A program made the translations under genes and the position numbers. The notes below the pieces were generated by a model, which saw only the letters and a list, made by a program, of their open reading frames with translations, searched no databases and was not told the DNA's origin. DNA of 64,000 bases. It comes from Agrococcus beijingensis. GTDB lineage: Bacteria > Actinomycetota > Actinomycetes > Actinomycetales > Microbacteriaceae. The stretch lies in contig NZ_CP132360.1 in the NCBI RefSeq assembly GCF_030758955.1, positions 2,424,995 through 2,488,994 of the forward strand, given 5' to 3'. Positions 17,912 to 25,906 of the stretch are shown here, piece by piece; position 1 is the stretch's first letter; the number at the start of each line of letters is the position of its first letter.

Positions 17912-18036
17912 CGTGCCTCCTCTCGGCGCGGCCTCGCTGTCGCGCACGCCCGACGCTACGCCCCTCCCGCTCGGGGCGCGAGGGGCCAGAACGACGGGTC
18001 GTGCAGAACGGCCGGCGGATGCGCTGCGACGGCCGG

Positions 18037-19101
18037 TCAGGCGGTGACCGTCGCGTGCGCCCGGGCCCGGTCGATGCGCGCGGTGGCCAGCGCCTCGGCG
18101 GCGGCGAGCGGCGTGGTGCCGTGCTCGCGGGCGCTGCGGAGCACGCTGCGCACGGTCTCGCCGATGCCGGTGAGGCGGTGCGCGATCTCGGGCCACTGCT
18201 GGCCGTGCGCGATGCCCTCGAGGTGGATCACGCCGCCGGCGTTGACGACGAAGTCGGGCGCGTAGACGATGCTGCGCTGCAGCAGCCGCTCTGCGCCGCT
18301 GCGCTCGGCGAGCGGGTTGTTGGCGGGGCCGACGACCGCGCGCACGGGCAGCGCGTCGATCGCCTCGTCGGTGAGGATGCCGCCGAGCCCGGCGGGCACG
18401 AGCACGTCGGCGGGCGTGGTGAGCGCGGCGTCGGGCGCGATCCACTGGGCGCCGAGGTCGTCGGCGAGCTGGCGCTTGCCCTCGTCGATGTCGGTGACGA
18501 ACAGGCGGGCGCCATGACCGGCGAGCATCCGCGCGAGGCGGCCGCCGACCTGGCCGAGGCCGGAGATCACGAACGAGCGGCCCGAGATGTCGTCGCTGCC
18601 GAAGGCCTCCTCGAGCGTGGGGGCGATCGCCGAGTAGACGCCCAGCGCGGTCGCGCCGGCCGGCTCACCCGCGCCGCCGCTCTCGGCGGGCAGGCCGACG
18701 ACGTGCTCGGTGCGCTCGCGCACGACGAGCATGTCGTGCTCGGTCGTGCCGACATCCTCGGCGGTGCGGTAGCGGCCGTCGAGCGCCTCGACGAGATCGC
18801 CGAGGTCGAGCAGCGCGGCGCGGCGGCGCTCGGCGTCGAGCGCGGTGCCCATGGGCAGGGCGATCACCGACTTGCCGCCGCCGGCGTCGAGGCCAGCGGC
18901 CGCGTTCTTCAGCGTCATCGCGGCCGACAGCCGCAGCGCGTCGGCCTGCCCGTCGGCCCAGGTCGGGTAGGTCCACATGCGGCAGCCGCCGAGGGCCGGC
19001 CCCAGCACGCTGGAGTGGAGGGCGACGGTGATGACGAGTCCGCTGCGGGTGCCCATGGATGTCAGGACGCGCTCGTGCGTGAACTCAGGGATTGCGCTCA
19101 T
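18037..19101 (-). CDS. Glu/Leu/Phe/Val dehydrogenase family protein
   Basis: The 354-residue protein has the catalytic lysine region (MTLKNAAAGLDAGGGKSVI, about residues 62-80) and the NAD-binding ISGLGQVGGRLA. The length is that of leucine/phenylalanine/valine dehydrogenases rather than glutamate dehydrogenase. It should interconvert a branched or aromatic amino acid with its 2-keto acid. ATG 19101 is preceded by GAGGAGAG; an ATG 39 nt further upstream (19140) lacks this. Confidence 0.85.
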   Translation of the reverse strand: MSAIPEFTHERVLTSMGTRSGLVITVALHSSVLGPALGGCRMWTYPTWADGQADALRLSAAMTLKNAAAGLDAGGGKSVIALPMGTALDAERRRAALLDLGDLVEALDGRYRTAEDVGTTEHDMLVVRERTEHVVGLPAESGGAGEPAGATALGVYSAIAPTLEEAFGSDDISGRSFVISGLGQVGGRLARMLAGHGARLFVTDIDEGKRQLADDLGAQWIAPDAALTTPADVLVPAGLGGILTDEAIDALPVRAVVGPANNPLAERSGAERLLQRSIVYAPDFVVNAGGVIHLEGIAHGQQWPEIAHRLTGIGETVRSVLRSAREHGTTPLAAAEALATARIDRARAHATVTA

Positions 19102-19325
19102 GGCGGCTCTCCTCGTTGAGAACGGGCGTCGTGCTGCCACGGCGCCAGGGTTTCGCCGCGGGTCGCGCGGCCTGCCAGCATGATGGTGCGGATGCGCGAC
19201 GCGCGCAAGCGGGCACGCGTGCGTTGCGCTGACAGCGCAGTGCCGACGGGCTCCGGTCTCGCAGACTGCGCACCTCGACCGGTGCGGCTGGGCTGTCGCT
19301 GCGTGCGAGCGGCGTCCGGCGCGAC

Positions 19326-19353
19326 GAAGGGGCCGCGTCTCCGCGGCCCCTTC
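19326..19353 (-). terminator. Hairpin terminator of the PRC-barrel gene
   Basis: A perfect 12-bp stem GAAGGGGCCGCG / CGCGGCCCCTTC with a 4-nt loop lies 22 nt after the stop of the gene at 19376-20077. Confidence 0.8.
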
Positions 19354-19375
19354 GCTGTCGCGCGCTCGCCGGCGG

Positions 19376-20077
19376 TCAGCCGCGGCGGTCGTCGTCGGCG
19401 CGGCCGGGCAGCTCGTCGCCCTCGACGTAGATCTCCTCGCGCTGCACCGGCACCTGCACCGTCTGCATCTCGGTCACGATGCGGCGGCGCAGACGCGGTC
19501 CGCCGATGCTGCCGTCGCCGCTGTCGGCGGCAGCGGCCGCCGCGCCCCCGGCGGCCGCCGCGCCCGCCGTGTCGGCGTCGAGCCGGTGGTGCGTGTCGCG
19601 GTCGTCGCCGCTGTGCCGCGCGTCGTCATCCCGACGCCCGTCATCGCGCTGCCCCTCATCCCGGTGCCCGGTGTGCAGCGGAGCGTCGCCGTGCCCGTCG
19701 CCCGCGTGCCCGGCGGCGCCGTGGTGACCCGACGCATCCGCCTGTCGCACGGGCGGCTGCACGCCGTAGTAGCGGTAGAGCTCGCCCTCCTGCTCGACGC
19801 TCAGCTCGGAGGCCTCGTCGATGCGCGGCGCGTCCTTCACGAAGGCCTTCTCGTACGGCACGACGAGCTCGTCGCCCCGCTCGGTCGCCTCTGCCATCGG
19901 CACGAACGACTCGTGCGTGCCGAACAGGCCCGTCTGCACCGTCACCCAGGTGGGCTGCTCGGTGCCCTGCATGACGAAGATCTGCCCGACGGTGCCGATG
20001 CGGTGCCCGTCGCTGCCGTAGACGGTGCGCCCGCTGAGGGTGTCGATGTTGCCCTGGAACGTCACGATGTCCTCCAT
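19376..20077 (-). CDS. PRC-barrel protein with partial DUF2382 (YsnF/AvaK-like) end
   Basis: Residues 1-90 form a PRC barrel (LSGRTVYGSDGHRIGTVGQIF). The C-terminal 40 residues (VTEMQTVQVPVQREEIYVE) match the start of a DUF2382 stress domain but stop early. Between them is a linker of about 80 residues very rich in His, Asp, Arg and Gly, then an Ala run. The family is linked to general stress and surface-associated functions without known chemistry. The linker could bind metal ions; this is inference. Confidence 0.75.
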   Translation of the reverse strand: MEDIVTFQGNIDTLSGRTVYGSDGHRIGTVGQIFVMQGTEQPTWVTVQTGLFGTHESFVPMAEATERGDELVVPYEKAFVKDAPRIDEASELSVEQEGELYRYYGVQPPVRQADASGHHGAAGHAGDGHGDAPLHTGHRDEGQRDDGRRDDDARHSGDDRDTHHRLDADTAGAAAAGGAAAAAADSGDGSIGGPRLRRRIVTEMQTVQVPVQREEIYVEGDELPGRADDDRRG

Positions 20078-20222
20078 CGGTTCGGTTCCCTCGCTGCGTC
20101 GCGCCGCGTGCTCCTGGCCCGCTGCGCCCAGCGAGGGCGGCTGTTGCCTGCGGCGACGGTACGCGCGGAACCTGGGTGCCGCGTGGACGGCCGGCGGGCC
20201 TGACGGGCGGCGAGCGAGGGCC

Positions 20223-20468
20223 TCAGCTCACCCGGAACTCCGCATCGCCGCGCGGCTCCACCGGCGCGACGTCGACGCGGTCGACGCGTGCCGACGAGGG
20301 GCCCTGCTCGAGCCACGAGACCATCGCGTGCACCGCATCCGCCTCGCCCTCGACCTCGGCCTCGACGGTGCCGTCGAAGCGGTTGCGCACGTTGCCGACG
20401 ACGCCGAGGCGCGCCGCCTCGCGTCGCGCGGCCATGCGGAAGCCGACGCCCTGCACGTTGCCGTGCAC
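20223..20468 (-). CDS. Acylphosphatase
   Basis: The product has the acylphosphatase core VHGNVQGVGFR with its phosphate-binding loop and arginine, and the NVRNRFDGTVEAEVEG block with the catalytic asparagine. It hydrolyses acyl phosphates. The only standard start near the domain is GTG 20468 (81 residues), which cuts into the first beta strand. A CTG at 20501, overlapping the stop of the upstream gene (CTGA), would give a full-length domain of 92 residues and may be the real start. Confidence 0.8.
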   Translation of the reverse strand: MHGNVQGVGFRMAARREAARLGVVGNVRNRFDGTVEAEVEGEADAVHAMVSWLEQGPSSARVDRVDVAPVEPRGDAEFRVS

Positions 20469-20497
20469 GACGCAGCGCCGGCGGATGCGGCCGGTCG

Positions 20498-20842
20498 TCA
20501 GCGGGGCTCGCCCTCTTCGATGCCCGGGGCGTCGGTGCCGGCGACGTCGCGCTCGTCGGCCTCGAGGTCGGCCTGCTGCCGCTTGCCGATCTGCTCGGGC
20601 TGCTCGGCGTCGCGGCCCATCTCCCAGCCCTCGCCGGGCTCCTCGTAGGCCGTGCCGTCGCCGTGCACGGGCTGGTGCGTCTTCGGGTCGGTCGCCGCGC
20701 CGGGCTGGCCCTCTCCGGGCGGGAACTCGTTGTGGCGGGTGTCGAACGACGAGGCGGTGCCGCTGCCCGGGGGCGGGCCCTCGTGGTAGACCGGGTCGCC
20801 GTCGCGCGAGTCGTAGTTCGGGTCGTTCTGGTCGTGGCTCAT
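20498..20842 (-). CDS. Hydrophilic hypothetical protein
   Basis: The 114-residue product is Asp/Glu/Gly/Pro-rich and probably disordered (PPPGSGTASSFDTRHNEFPPGEG; EEPGEGWEMGRDAEQPEQ). No family recognised. ATG 20842 has CAGGAG 6 nt upstream and a TAGCCT box further up. It is likely co-transcribed with the acylphosphatase gene, which it overlaps if CTG 20501 is used. Confidence 0.6.
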   Translation of the reverse strand: MSHDQNDPNYDSRDGDPVYHEGPPPGSGTASSFDTRHNEFPPGEGQPGAATDPKTHQPVHGDGTAYEEPGEGWEMGRDAEQPEQIGKRQQADLEADERDVAGTDAPGIEEGEPR

Positions 20843-20945
20843 GGTCGCTCCTGCACTGTCGATGCTGGTCGTGTGCGGCCGAGGCTACGCCGCGAGCCTG
20901 AGCGCGAACAGGGGTGGCGGATGCGCGCCGGTAGGCTGATCTGTC

Positions 20946-22019
20946 GTGGCACTCACGATCGGCATCGTCGGACTCCCCAATGTGGGCAAGTCGACCCTCT
21001 TCAACGCTCTCACCAAGAACACCGTGCTCGCGGCGAACTACCCGTTCGCCACGATCGAGCCGAACATCGGGGTGGTCGAGCTGCCGGACGAGCGGCTGAC
21101 GCGGCTCGCCGAGATCCACGGCTCGCAGCGCATCCTGCCTGCGGCGCTGTCGTTCGTCGACATCGCCGGCATCGTGAAGGGCGCGAGCGAGGGCGAGGGC
21201 CTGGGCAACAAGTTCCTCGCGAACATCCGCGAGGCCGACGCGATCGCGCAGGTCGTGCGCGGCTTCTCCGACGGCGACGTCGTGCACGTCGAGGGCGCGG
21301 TCGATCCCGCCTCCGACATGGAGACGATCAACACCGAGCTGATGCTCGCCGACCTGCAGACGCTCGAGAAGGCCATTCCGCGCCTCGAGAAGGAGGTCAA
21401 GGGCAAGAAGGTCGACGCTGCGGTGCTCGCGGCCGCCGTCGAGGCGAACGAGATCCTGAACTCGGGCCGCACGCTCTCGCAGGCCGGCTTCGACACGACG
21501 CCGATCCGCGAGCTCGGGCTGCTCACCGCCAAGCCGGTGCTCTTCGTCTTCAACGTCGACGAGGCGGTGCTGTCGGATGCGTCGAAGAAGGCTGAGCTGG
21601 CGGCGCTCGTCGCGCCCGCCAAGGCCGTGTTCCTCGACGCTCAGGTGGAGTCGGAGCTCGTCGACCTCGATCCCGAGGAGGCGCTCGAGCTGCTGCAGTC
21701 GCTCGGCCAGGAGGAGTCGGGGCTGCACCAGCTCGCCCGCATCGGCTTCGAGACCCTCGGGCTGCAGACCTACCTGACCGCCGGCCCCAAGGAGTCGCGC
21801 GCCTGGACGATCCGCAAGGGCTGGACCGCCCCGCAAGCGGCCGGCGTCATCCACACCGACTTCGAGCGCGGTTTCATCAAGGCCGAGGTCGTCTCCTTCG
21901 AGGATCTGGACGCCCACGGTTCGATGGCCGACGCGAAGGCCGCTGGTCGGGTGCGCATCGAGGGCAAGGACTACGTGATGGCGGACGGCGACGTGGTGGA
22001 GTTCCGCTTCAACGTGTGA
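20946..22019 (+). CDS. ychF: Redox-regulated ATPase YchF (Obg family)
   Basis: The 357-residue Obg-like ATPase has the P-loop GLPNVGKST, the switch region [22 protein letters not shown], the base-specificity segment FNVDE that makes YchF prefer ATP, a coiled-coil insertion (about 120-160) and a C-terminal TGS domain. It binds ribosomes and affects translation and oxidative stress responses in other bacteria. GTG 20946 has a TAGGCT box 8 nt upstream, pointing to a leaderless mRNA. It marks the last housekeeping gene before the defence island. Confidence 0.95.
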   Translation: MALTIGIVGLPNVGKSTLFNALTKNTVLAANYPFATIEPNIGVVELPDERLTRLAEIHGSQRILPAALSFVDIAGIVKGASEGEGLGNKFLANIREADAIAQVVRGFSDGDVVHVEGAVDPASDMETINTELMLADLQTLEKAIPRLEKEVKGKKVDAAVLAAAVEANEILNSGRTLSQAGFDTTPIRELGLLTAKPVLFVFNVDEAVLSDASKKAELAALVAPAKAVFLDAQVESELVDLDPEEALELLQSLGQEESGLHQLARIGFETLGLQTYLTAGPKESRAWTIRKGWTAPQAAGVIHTDFERGFIKAEVVSFEDLDAHGSMADAKAAGRVRIEGKDYVMADGDVVEFRFNV

Positions 22020-22163
22020 ACGGCGGCAGAACTCGGCTAGATTTCAGTGATCCAGGGGCCCGCCTCGCTGCCAGGTCCGCGCACAGTCCGCAGGATCTCG
22101 TTGCCGCAATCGGTGATCCGGCTTGTAGCAGTACCGGCGTGCAGTCGATCGTCGTGAGTCGTG

Positions 22164-23465
22164 CTAAACCTCTGTCAGGAGCACTCGCTGAATCACGCCG
22201 CTGGTTGCTGAAGCTCGGACCTGCAGGGTTCCTACGTAGCGGGGTCGCCGATCGCGATCGCCTTCTACCGGCGAATCGGACCATTCGTAGACGACACAGC
22301 GCAAGGTATTGGAGAGTCTCCCGAGGAGGACAGCCATTGGGAAAGGGCAGCGCAACAGTACGTGCACCTCGGCGTTCGAATGTTCGTACGATAGCTGACG
22401 AACCAGGGCAGCGACTTCCGCTGCAAGCTCGCTTGCCTCGGACGGGTCCAGCGGGCCAGTCCTAACGGTGCCGACGTGGAGCCACGCGTCAAGATGCGCA
22501 GCGTAATCCTCGAGGAAGCGATCATAGGCGGCGTCGCTGCGAATCTCGAGGAGATCGACGTAGACGGCAACTGACGGTGCGGCGTCTCCTGTGTGCGGCC
22601 CTCCCGCACCTTTCGCGAGCACCCGAACTCTGGCCGGTTCGGAGCGCGCCGCCACTGTGCCCCCAGTCCACGTCGCACCGTCGCTACCTTGAACTTCAAG
22701 CGCGCCGATGCGCGTCGAGGGCAGAGCGGCGCCGAGGGCGAAGGCGACTGAAAGATGTCCGCCCCCTCGGATCCGGACCGTCGAGGCGTTCGCTCGGGTC
22801 GCAGCATCAGGTAGGAATGCGATCGTGTCTTTCAGGTCGCGCAGTCCCGAGGCGCTGGGCAGTCGCTCATGAGTTGAAGGCCTCAGGCGAATCTCAAGGT
22901 CAGCGCCCGACCTGTCATAAACCTGCGCAGCGTTGCGTGTCTGGATGTTGATTTCCAACCGCCGCCGAGCGTTGGCCCGGCGGTCGCGAATCAACGCGAG
23001 GCGTTGCCAAACGATCGCACGCGCAAACCGGACCAAGTCATCGCGATCGGTGCCGCGCTGATCGACGCCGCGAAGGCTGCCTGCCGCCGGTTGCAGTAGC
23101 CGATCGGGTGCGCCGTAGTCCACCGTGCCGCCCGGCTCTGTCACGTCGTTGACGATGCCCAGGCTGAAGCTGGCGTCTGCTTCGTGGACGCGGAGCAGAC
23201 GAGGAACCTCGACCTCCTTGACCACCCGGCTGTTCGCGATGTCTTCAGTCACTATGATCACTGCCCCGGAGATGCCAGCATCAATTGCCTGCTCAAGCCG
23301 AGCGGTCGTGTCACCCGGCGGCAGATCGTCGCGGTCGCGCCATACCGGAATCCCAGCAGCCCGGAGCAGCCCCACGAGCGCCGTTGCTATCGCCGAGCCG
23401 TCGCTGTGTCGATACGAGATGAAGAGTGGGGCGACGGGATCGAATGTCGCCGCATCTCTCGTCAC
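22164..23465 (-). CDS. CBASS effector: TIR-SAVED fusion
   Basis: The 433-residue protein begins with a TIR domain (PLFISYRHSDGSAIATALVGLL, residues 13-34; VWRDRDDLPPGD, 41-52) in which Glu84 (SRVVKEVEV) is the likely NAD-cleaving glutamate. The C-terminal half has the SAVED pattern EVHVLLRCPFPMAVLLGR followed by CVVYEWSDS. SAVED senses cyclic oligonucleotides. In the Microbacterium ketosireducens TIR-SAVED protein, cyclic tri-adenylate drives filament formation and NAD+ depletion; this gene probably does the same. It is the last gene of the operon, overlapping the JAMM gene by 4 nt. Confidence 0.87.
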   Translation of the reverse strand: MTRDAATFDPVAPLFISYRHSDGSAIATALVGLLRAAGIPVWRDRDDLPPGDTTARLEQAIDAGISGAVIIVTEDIANSRVVKEVEVPRLLRVHEADASFSLGIVNDVTEPGGTVDYGAPDRLLQPAAGSLRGVDQRGTDRDDLVRFARAIVWQRLALIRDRRANARRRLEINIQTRNAAQVYDRSGADLEIRLRPSTHERLPSASGLRDLKDTIAFLPDAATRANASTVRIRGGGHLSVAFALGAALPSTRIGALEVQGSDGATWTGGTVAARSEPARVRVLAKGAGGPHTGDAAPSVAVYVDLLEIRSDAAYDRFLEDYAAHLDAWLHVGTVRTGPLDPSEASELAAEVAALVRQLSYEHSNAEVHVLLRCPFPMAVLLGRLSNTLRCVVYEWSDSPVEGDRDRRPRYVGTLQVRASATSGVIQRVLLTEV

Positions 23466-24073
23466 CGGTGCTCCTCTGCGCCTGGTCGCCTTGTGGATTC
23501 ACGCCCGAGCAAGCTGTCGGGAGGGGCTGTGGACTGTGCATTTCGCCGGTCCTTCCCGTGACGAATCGACAGCTGCCAGAAGCGATCGCGTTCGACCAGC
23601 CAGGCCGTTACAACGATGCCGCGAGAGAGGTCCAACCCGACAATGACCGAGACGAAGCGATCAAATGATAGGTCGGGATCCTTCAGGTGACGCAGATAGG
23701 AGCCCAAGTCCACGTCGCTGGGGGTCAGAGGCCCAAACGGGTGCGTGTGCCACTCGCCGATCCACTGACTGCAATCATGCGCCCAGGCGGCGTCTGCGAG
23801 CCGCCGCGCATAGTCCAGGTCACGCAGGAAGTTGTAGCGCTCTCGCTGCGCTCTCGGGCCAGGCTCACCCGCGTGGCGTATCGCGATGTGCTTGCCCGAG
23901 TCGGCGCCTAGGAGGATTCCTCCGGTCTCAAGCCCGTCGGCGGATCGTTCCGATTCGCTCACAATCGTCTGCAGAGCCCCGACTGATATCCAGATGGAGC
24001 GAGTGCCGGGGCGGGTCGTCACGGGGGTGAACATGTTGGACATGTCGGTCGGGGGCTCGGAATTGTTGACCAT
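23462..24073 (-). CDS. CBASS JAMM/MPN isopeptidase (Cap3-like)
   Basis: The 203-residue protein has a complete JAMM zinc site: Glu49 in LETGGILLG, then H109-T-H111 and S119-x2-D122 in EWHTHPFGPLTPSDVD. In type II CBASS the homologous Cap3 removes the conjugate that E1/E2 attach to the CD-NTase, damping signalling. ATG 24073 is chosen because GGGGAG lies 5 nt before it. It overlaps the E1 gene by 55 nt, so translation is coupled. Confidence 0.85.
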   Translation of the reverse strand: MVNNSEPPTDMSNMFTPVTTRPGTRSIWISVGALQTIVSESERSADGLETGGILLGADSGKHIAIRHAGEPGPRAQRERYNFLRDLDYARRLADAAWAHDCSQWIGEWHTHPFGPLTPSDVDLGSYLRHLKDPDLSFDRFVSVIVGLDLSRGIVVTAWLVERDRFWQLSIRHGKDRRNAQSTAPPDSLLGRESTRRPGAEEHR

Positions 24074-25329
24074 CGAATCTCCCCGGCGAACGACACGTCG
24101 AACGGGGGCGCTAGGTCACCCGCCGGCCGCAGTCCGATGATCGCGTGCTCGCCAGGAAGGCGCTGCGTGTGATCGCCGTGACGCGACTCGAGCACAGTCG
24201 CGACCGCCACCTTCGCCGCCAGCGTTCCGATGAGGCGCAGGTCGGGTGGCACGGCTGACATCGGTTGATGTGTACTGCCGGTCCCGTAGCCGAGCTCTTG
24301 ATCAGCCTCAGCGTCCATCGCTCCCTCGTTCGCTAGTGCCGCTCGCATGCAGAGCAGGCAGCCGAAGCGTGGCGTAGGTCGGAGCCGTAGTAGTTCGCCC
24401 ACGGCTCCGTGCTCGAGCACACAGGCAAGTACCGAGGGAACCCCAGCGCGGCGAGCGAGATGGCTCACAACTCGGCGAGGCGCGATACCGTCCGCCGCGC
24501 AGATCACGACGTCAGCCTCTTTGAAGAGCTGGCGGACGGTGTGAGCGTCCTCCACCACGTCCTCTCGATGTGGATGAACGGTCGTGTGGGGCCACCTTTC
24601 GCGCAGGTGCTCGCGCATAGCGTCGACTTTGAAGCGCCCAACGCTCTCTTTCGCGAGGCTATGGCGAATCATGTTGTGCCAAAGGAAGCGGTCCGGATCA
24701 ACAAGGTCGATAGTGCCCATGCCAACACTTGCAAGCGCCTCAGCGGCTGCGCTTCCGATGCTGCCGCACCCAACGAGTAGCACCCGAATTGTCGACATTC
24801 GCTCGACCGGCCACGTCGCGGCCAATTGCTCGATCCCGAAGCACTCAGGTTCTATTTGAAGAGGAAGCGGCCGAACTCCTGTCCGTTCGATCGTCCACCC
24901 TGCGAATTCTGGGCAGCCGAGATCACGAAGCTCGGGTGGAAGTTGCGGGTCGTGAGTAATGAGGAAGCCGCGCTTGTTGCCCGGATCGCGCACCCCGGCC
25001 ACTAGGTCGCGGAAGACATCGATCGGGATGGCCGCAAGTGGGCGGCGTGCAAGAAGCAGGTGCTGAAGATGAAGCGATGTCGCATCGCCCGGCTCAGGCG
25101 CCCTCAACCACTGTCCGTCGAAACTGGCATTCACCCCGTTGAGCGCTAAATAGTCGCGGGACGGCAGAGTGGAGGACCGGATATCGTGGCCGATCTCTAC
25201 GGCTGCAACCACGAAAATCTCGTCCGCTTGTGAAAATTGAAGAACCAGTGTGCCGCCCGAGAGCGACGAGCCCGCGATCTTGTGAATCGCCTCGCCGGGG
25301 ACGAAGATGCAGGTTTCACTCGACGACAT
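24019..25329 (-). CDS. CBASS E1-like ThiF adenylyltransferase (free-standing)
   Basis: The 436-residue protein has an unassigned N-terminal region (1-175) and a ThiF/E1 domain: the nucleotide-binding GCGSIGSAAAE (188-198), VDPDRFLWHN (210-219) and a conserved Asp (ICAADGI). Two CxxC pairs (324/327 and 430/433) should hold the zinc. It should adenylate a C-terminus and pass it to the E2. In most type II CBASS loci E1 and E2 are fused as Cap2; here they are separate. I see no cysteine in the crossover loop (about 335-365), where the E1 thioester Cys normally sits. ATG 25329 begins the conserved part. Confidence 0.82.
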   Translation of the reverse strand: MSSSETCIFVPGEAIHKIAGSSLSGGTLVLQFSQADEIFVVAAVEIGHDIRSSTLPSRDYLALNGVNASFDGQWLRAPEPGDATSLHLQHLLLARRPLAAIPIDVFRDLVAGVRDPGNKRGFLITHDPQLPPELRDLGCPEFAGWTIERTGVRPLPLQIEPECFGIEQLAATWPVERMSTIRVLLVGCGSIGSAAAEALASVGMGTIDLVDPDRFLWHNMIRHSLAKESVGRFKVDAMREHLRERWPHTTVHPHREDVVEDAHTVRQLFKEADVVICAADGIAPRRVVSHLARRAGVPSVLACVLEHGAVGELLRLRPTPRFGCLLCMRAALANEGAMDAEADQELGYGTGSTHQPMSAVPPDLRLIGTLAAKVAVATVLESRHGDHTQRLPGEHAIIGLRPAGDLAPPFDVSFAGEIRWSTIPSPRPTCPTCSPP

Positions 25330-25906
25330 CGTCGTGCGTCTCTCCGTCGCCCGCATTGCCCGCGCTCGCTGCGGTGATGAGTTCGTCGCGCGAGGTGTCG
25401 GAGACGAGGCCTCGAATCGACATGGCGGAGACAAGCCCGGCCTTCATTAGCGCATACTCGACACGCCAGCCAGACGCCTTGATCAGAAGCTCGGTGATGC
25501 TGGCTTCGGGCTGCCAGTCGCCGTCGCTCTGCAACAGGCATAGGTATCCGTTGGGTGCGACATGCCAAGCCGTTTGCGATTGCTCCTCGAGCGTAGGCTC
25601 TGGCGTCAGAGGTTCGATGGCTGGTGGCACCATCGGGTACGCGGCCGGGTAGGTCACGCGAACTTCGAACTCATGCACGCCTGGGAGCTCGTCCAGCGCC
25701 TCGGGCGCTGGACGATCGAATGGCCATGTCGGCAAGCTTCCAATCCACCCGCCGTGCGGGGCGTCAGGCGAACCAGGTGCTAGGAACTTCAAACCCGGCG
25801 CGAAGGCGGCAACTTCTTCCCGATCGCGGGCAAGGCGGCGGGGCTCGCAATCAGTCCACAGCGCCGCTGGCGCCCTGCCATGTACCTGGCCCCTAGTCGC
25901 GGTCAT
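25316..25906 (-). CDS. CBASS E2-like ubiquitin-conjugating-fold protein (free-standing)
   Basis: The 196-residue protein has the E2 layout: YPAAYPMVPPAIEPL (about 86-100), then TAWHVAPNGYLCLLQ with His115 and the candidate catalytic Cys123, and a following helix (ASITELLIKASGW). It should receive the activated conjugate from the E1 and join the CD-NTase C-terminus to a target. It overlaps the CD-NTase gene by 4 nt and the E1 gene by 14 nt. Confidence 0.83.
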   Translation of the reverse strand: MTATRGQVHGRAPAALWTDCEPRRLARDREEVAAFAPGLKFLAPGSPDAPHGGWIGSLPTWPFDRPAPEALDELPGVHEFEVRVTYPAAYPMVPPAIEPLTPEPTLEEQSQTAWHVAPNGYLCLLQSDGDWQPEASITELLIKASGWRVEYALMKAGLVSAMSIRGLVSDTSRDELITAASAGNAGDGETHDDVVE

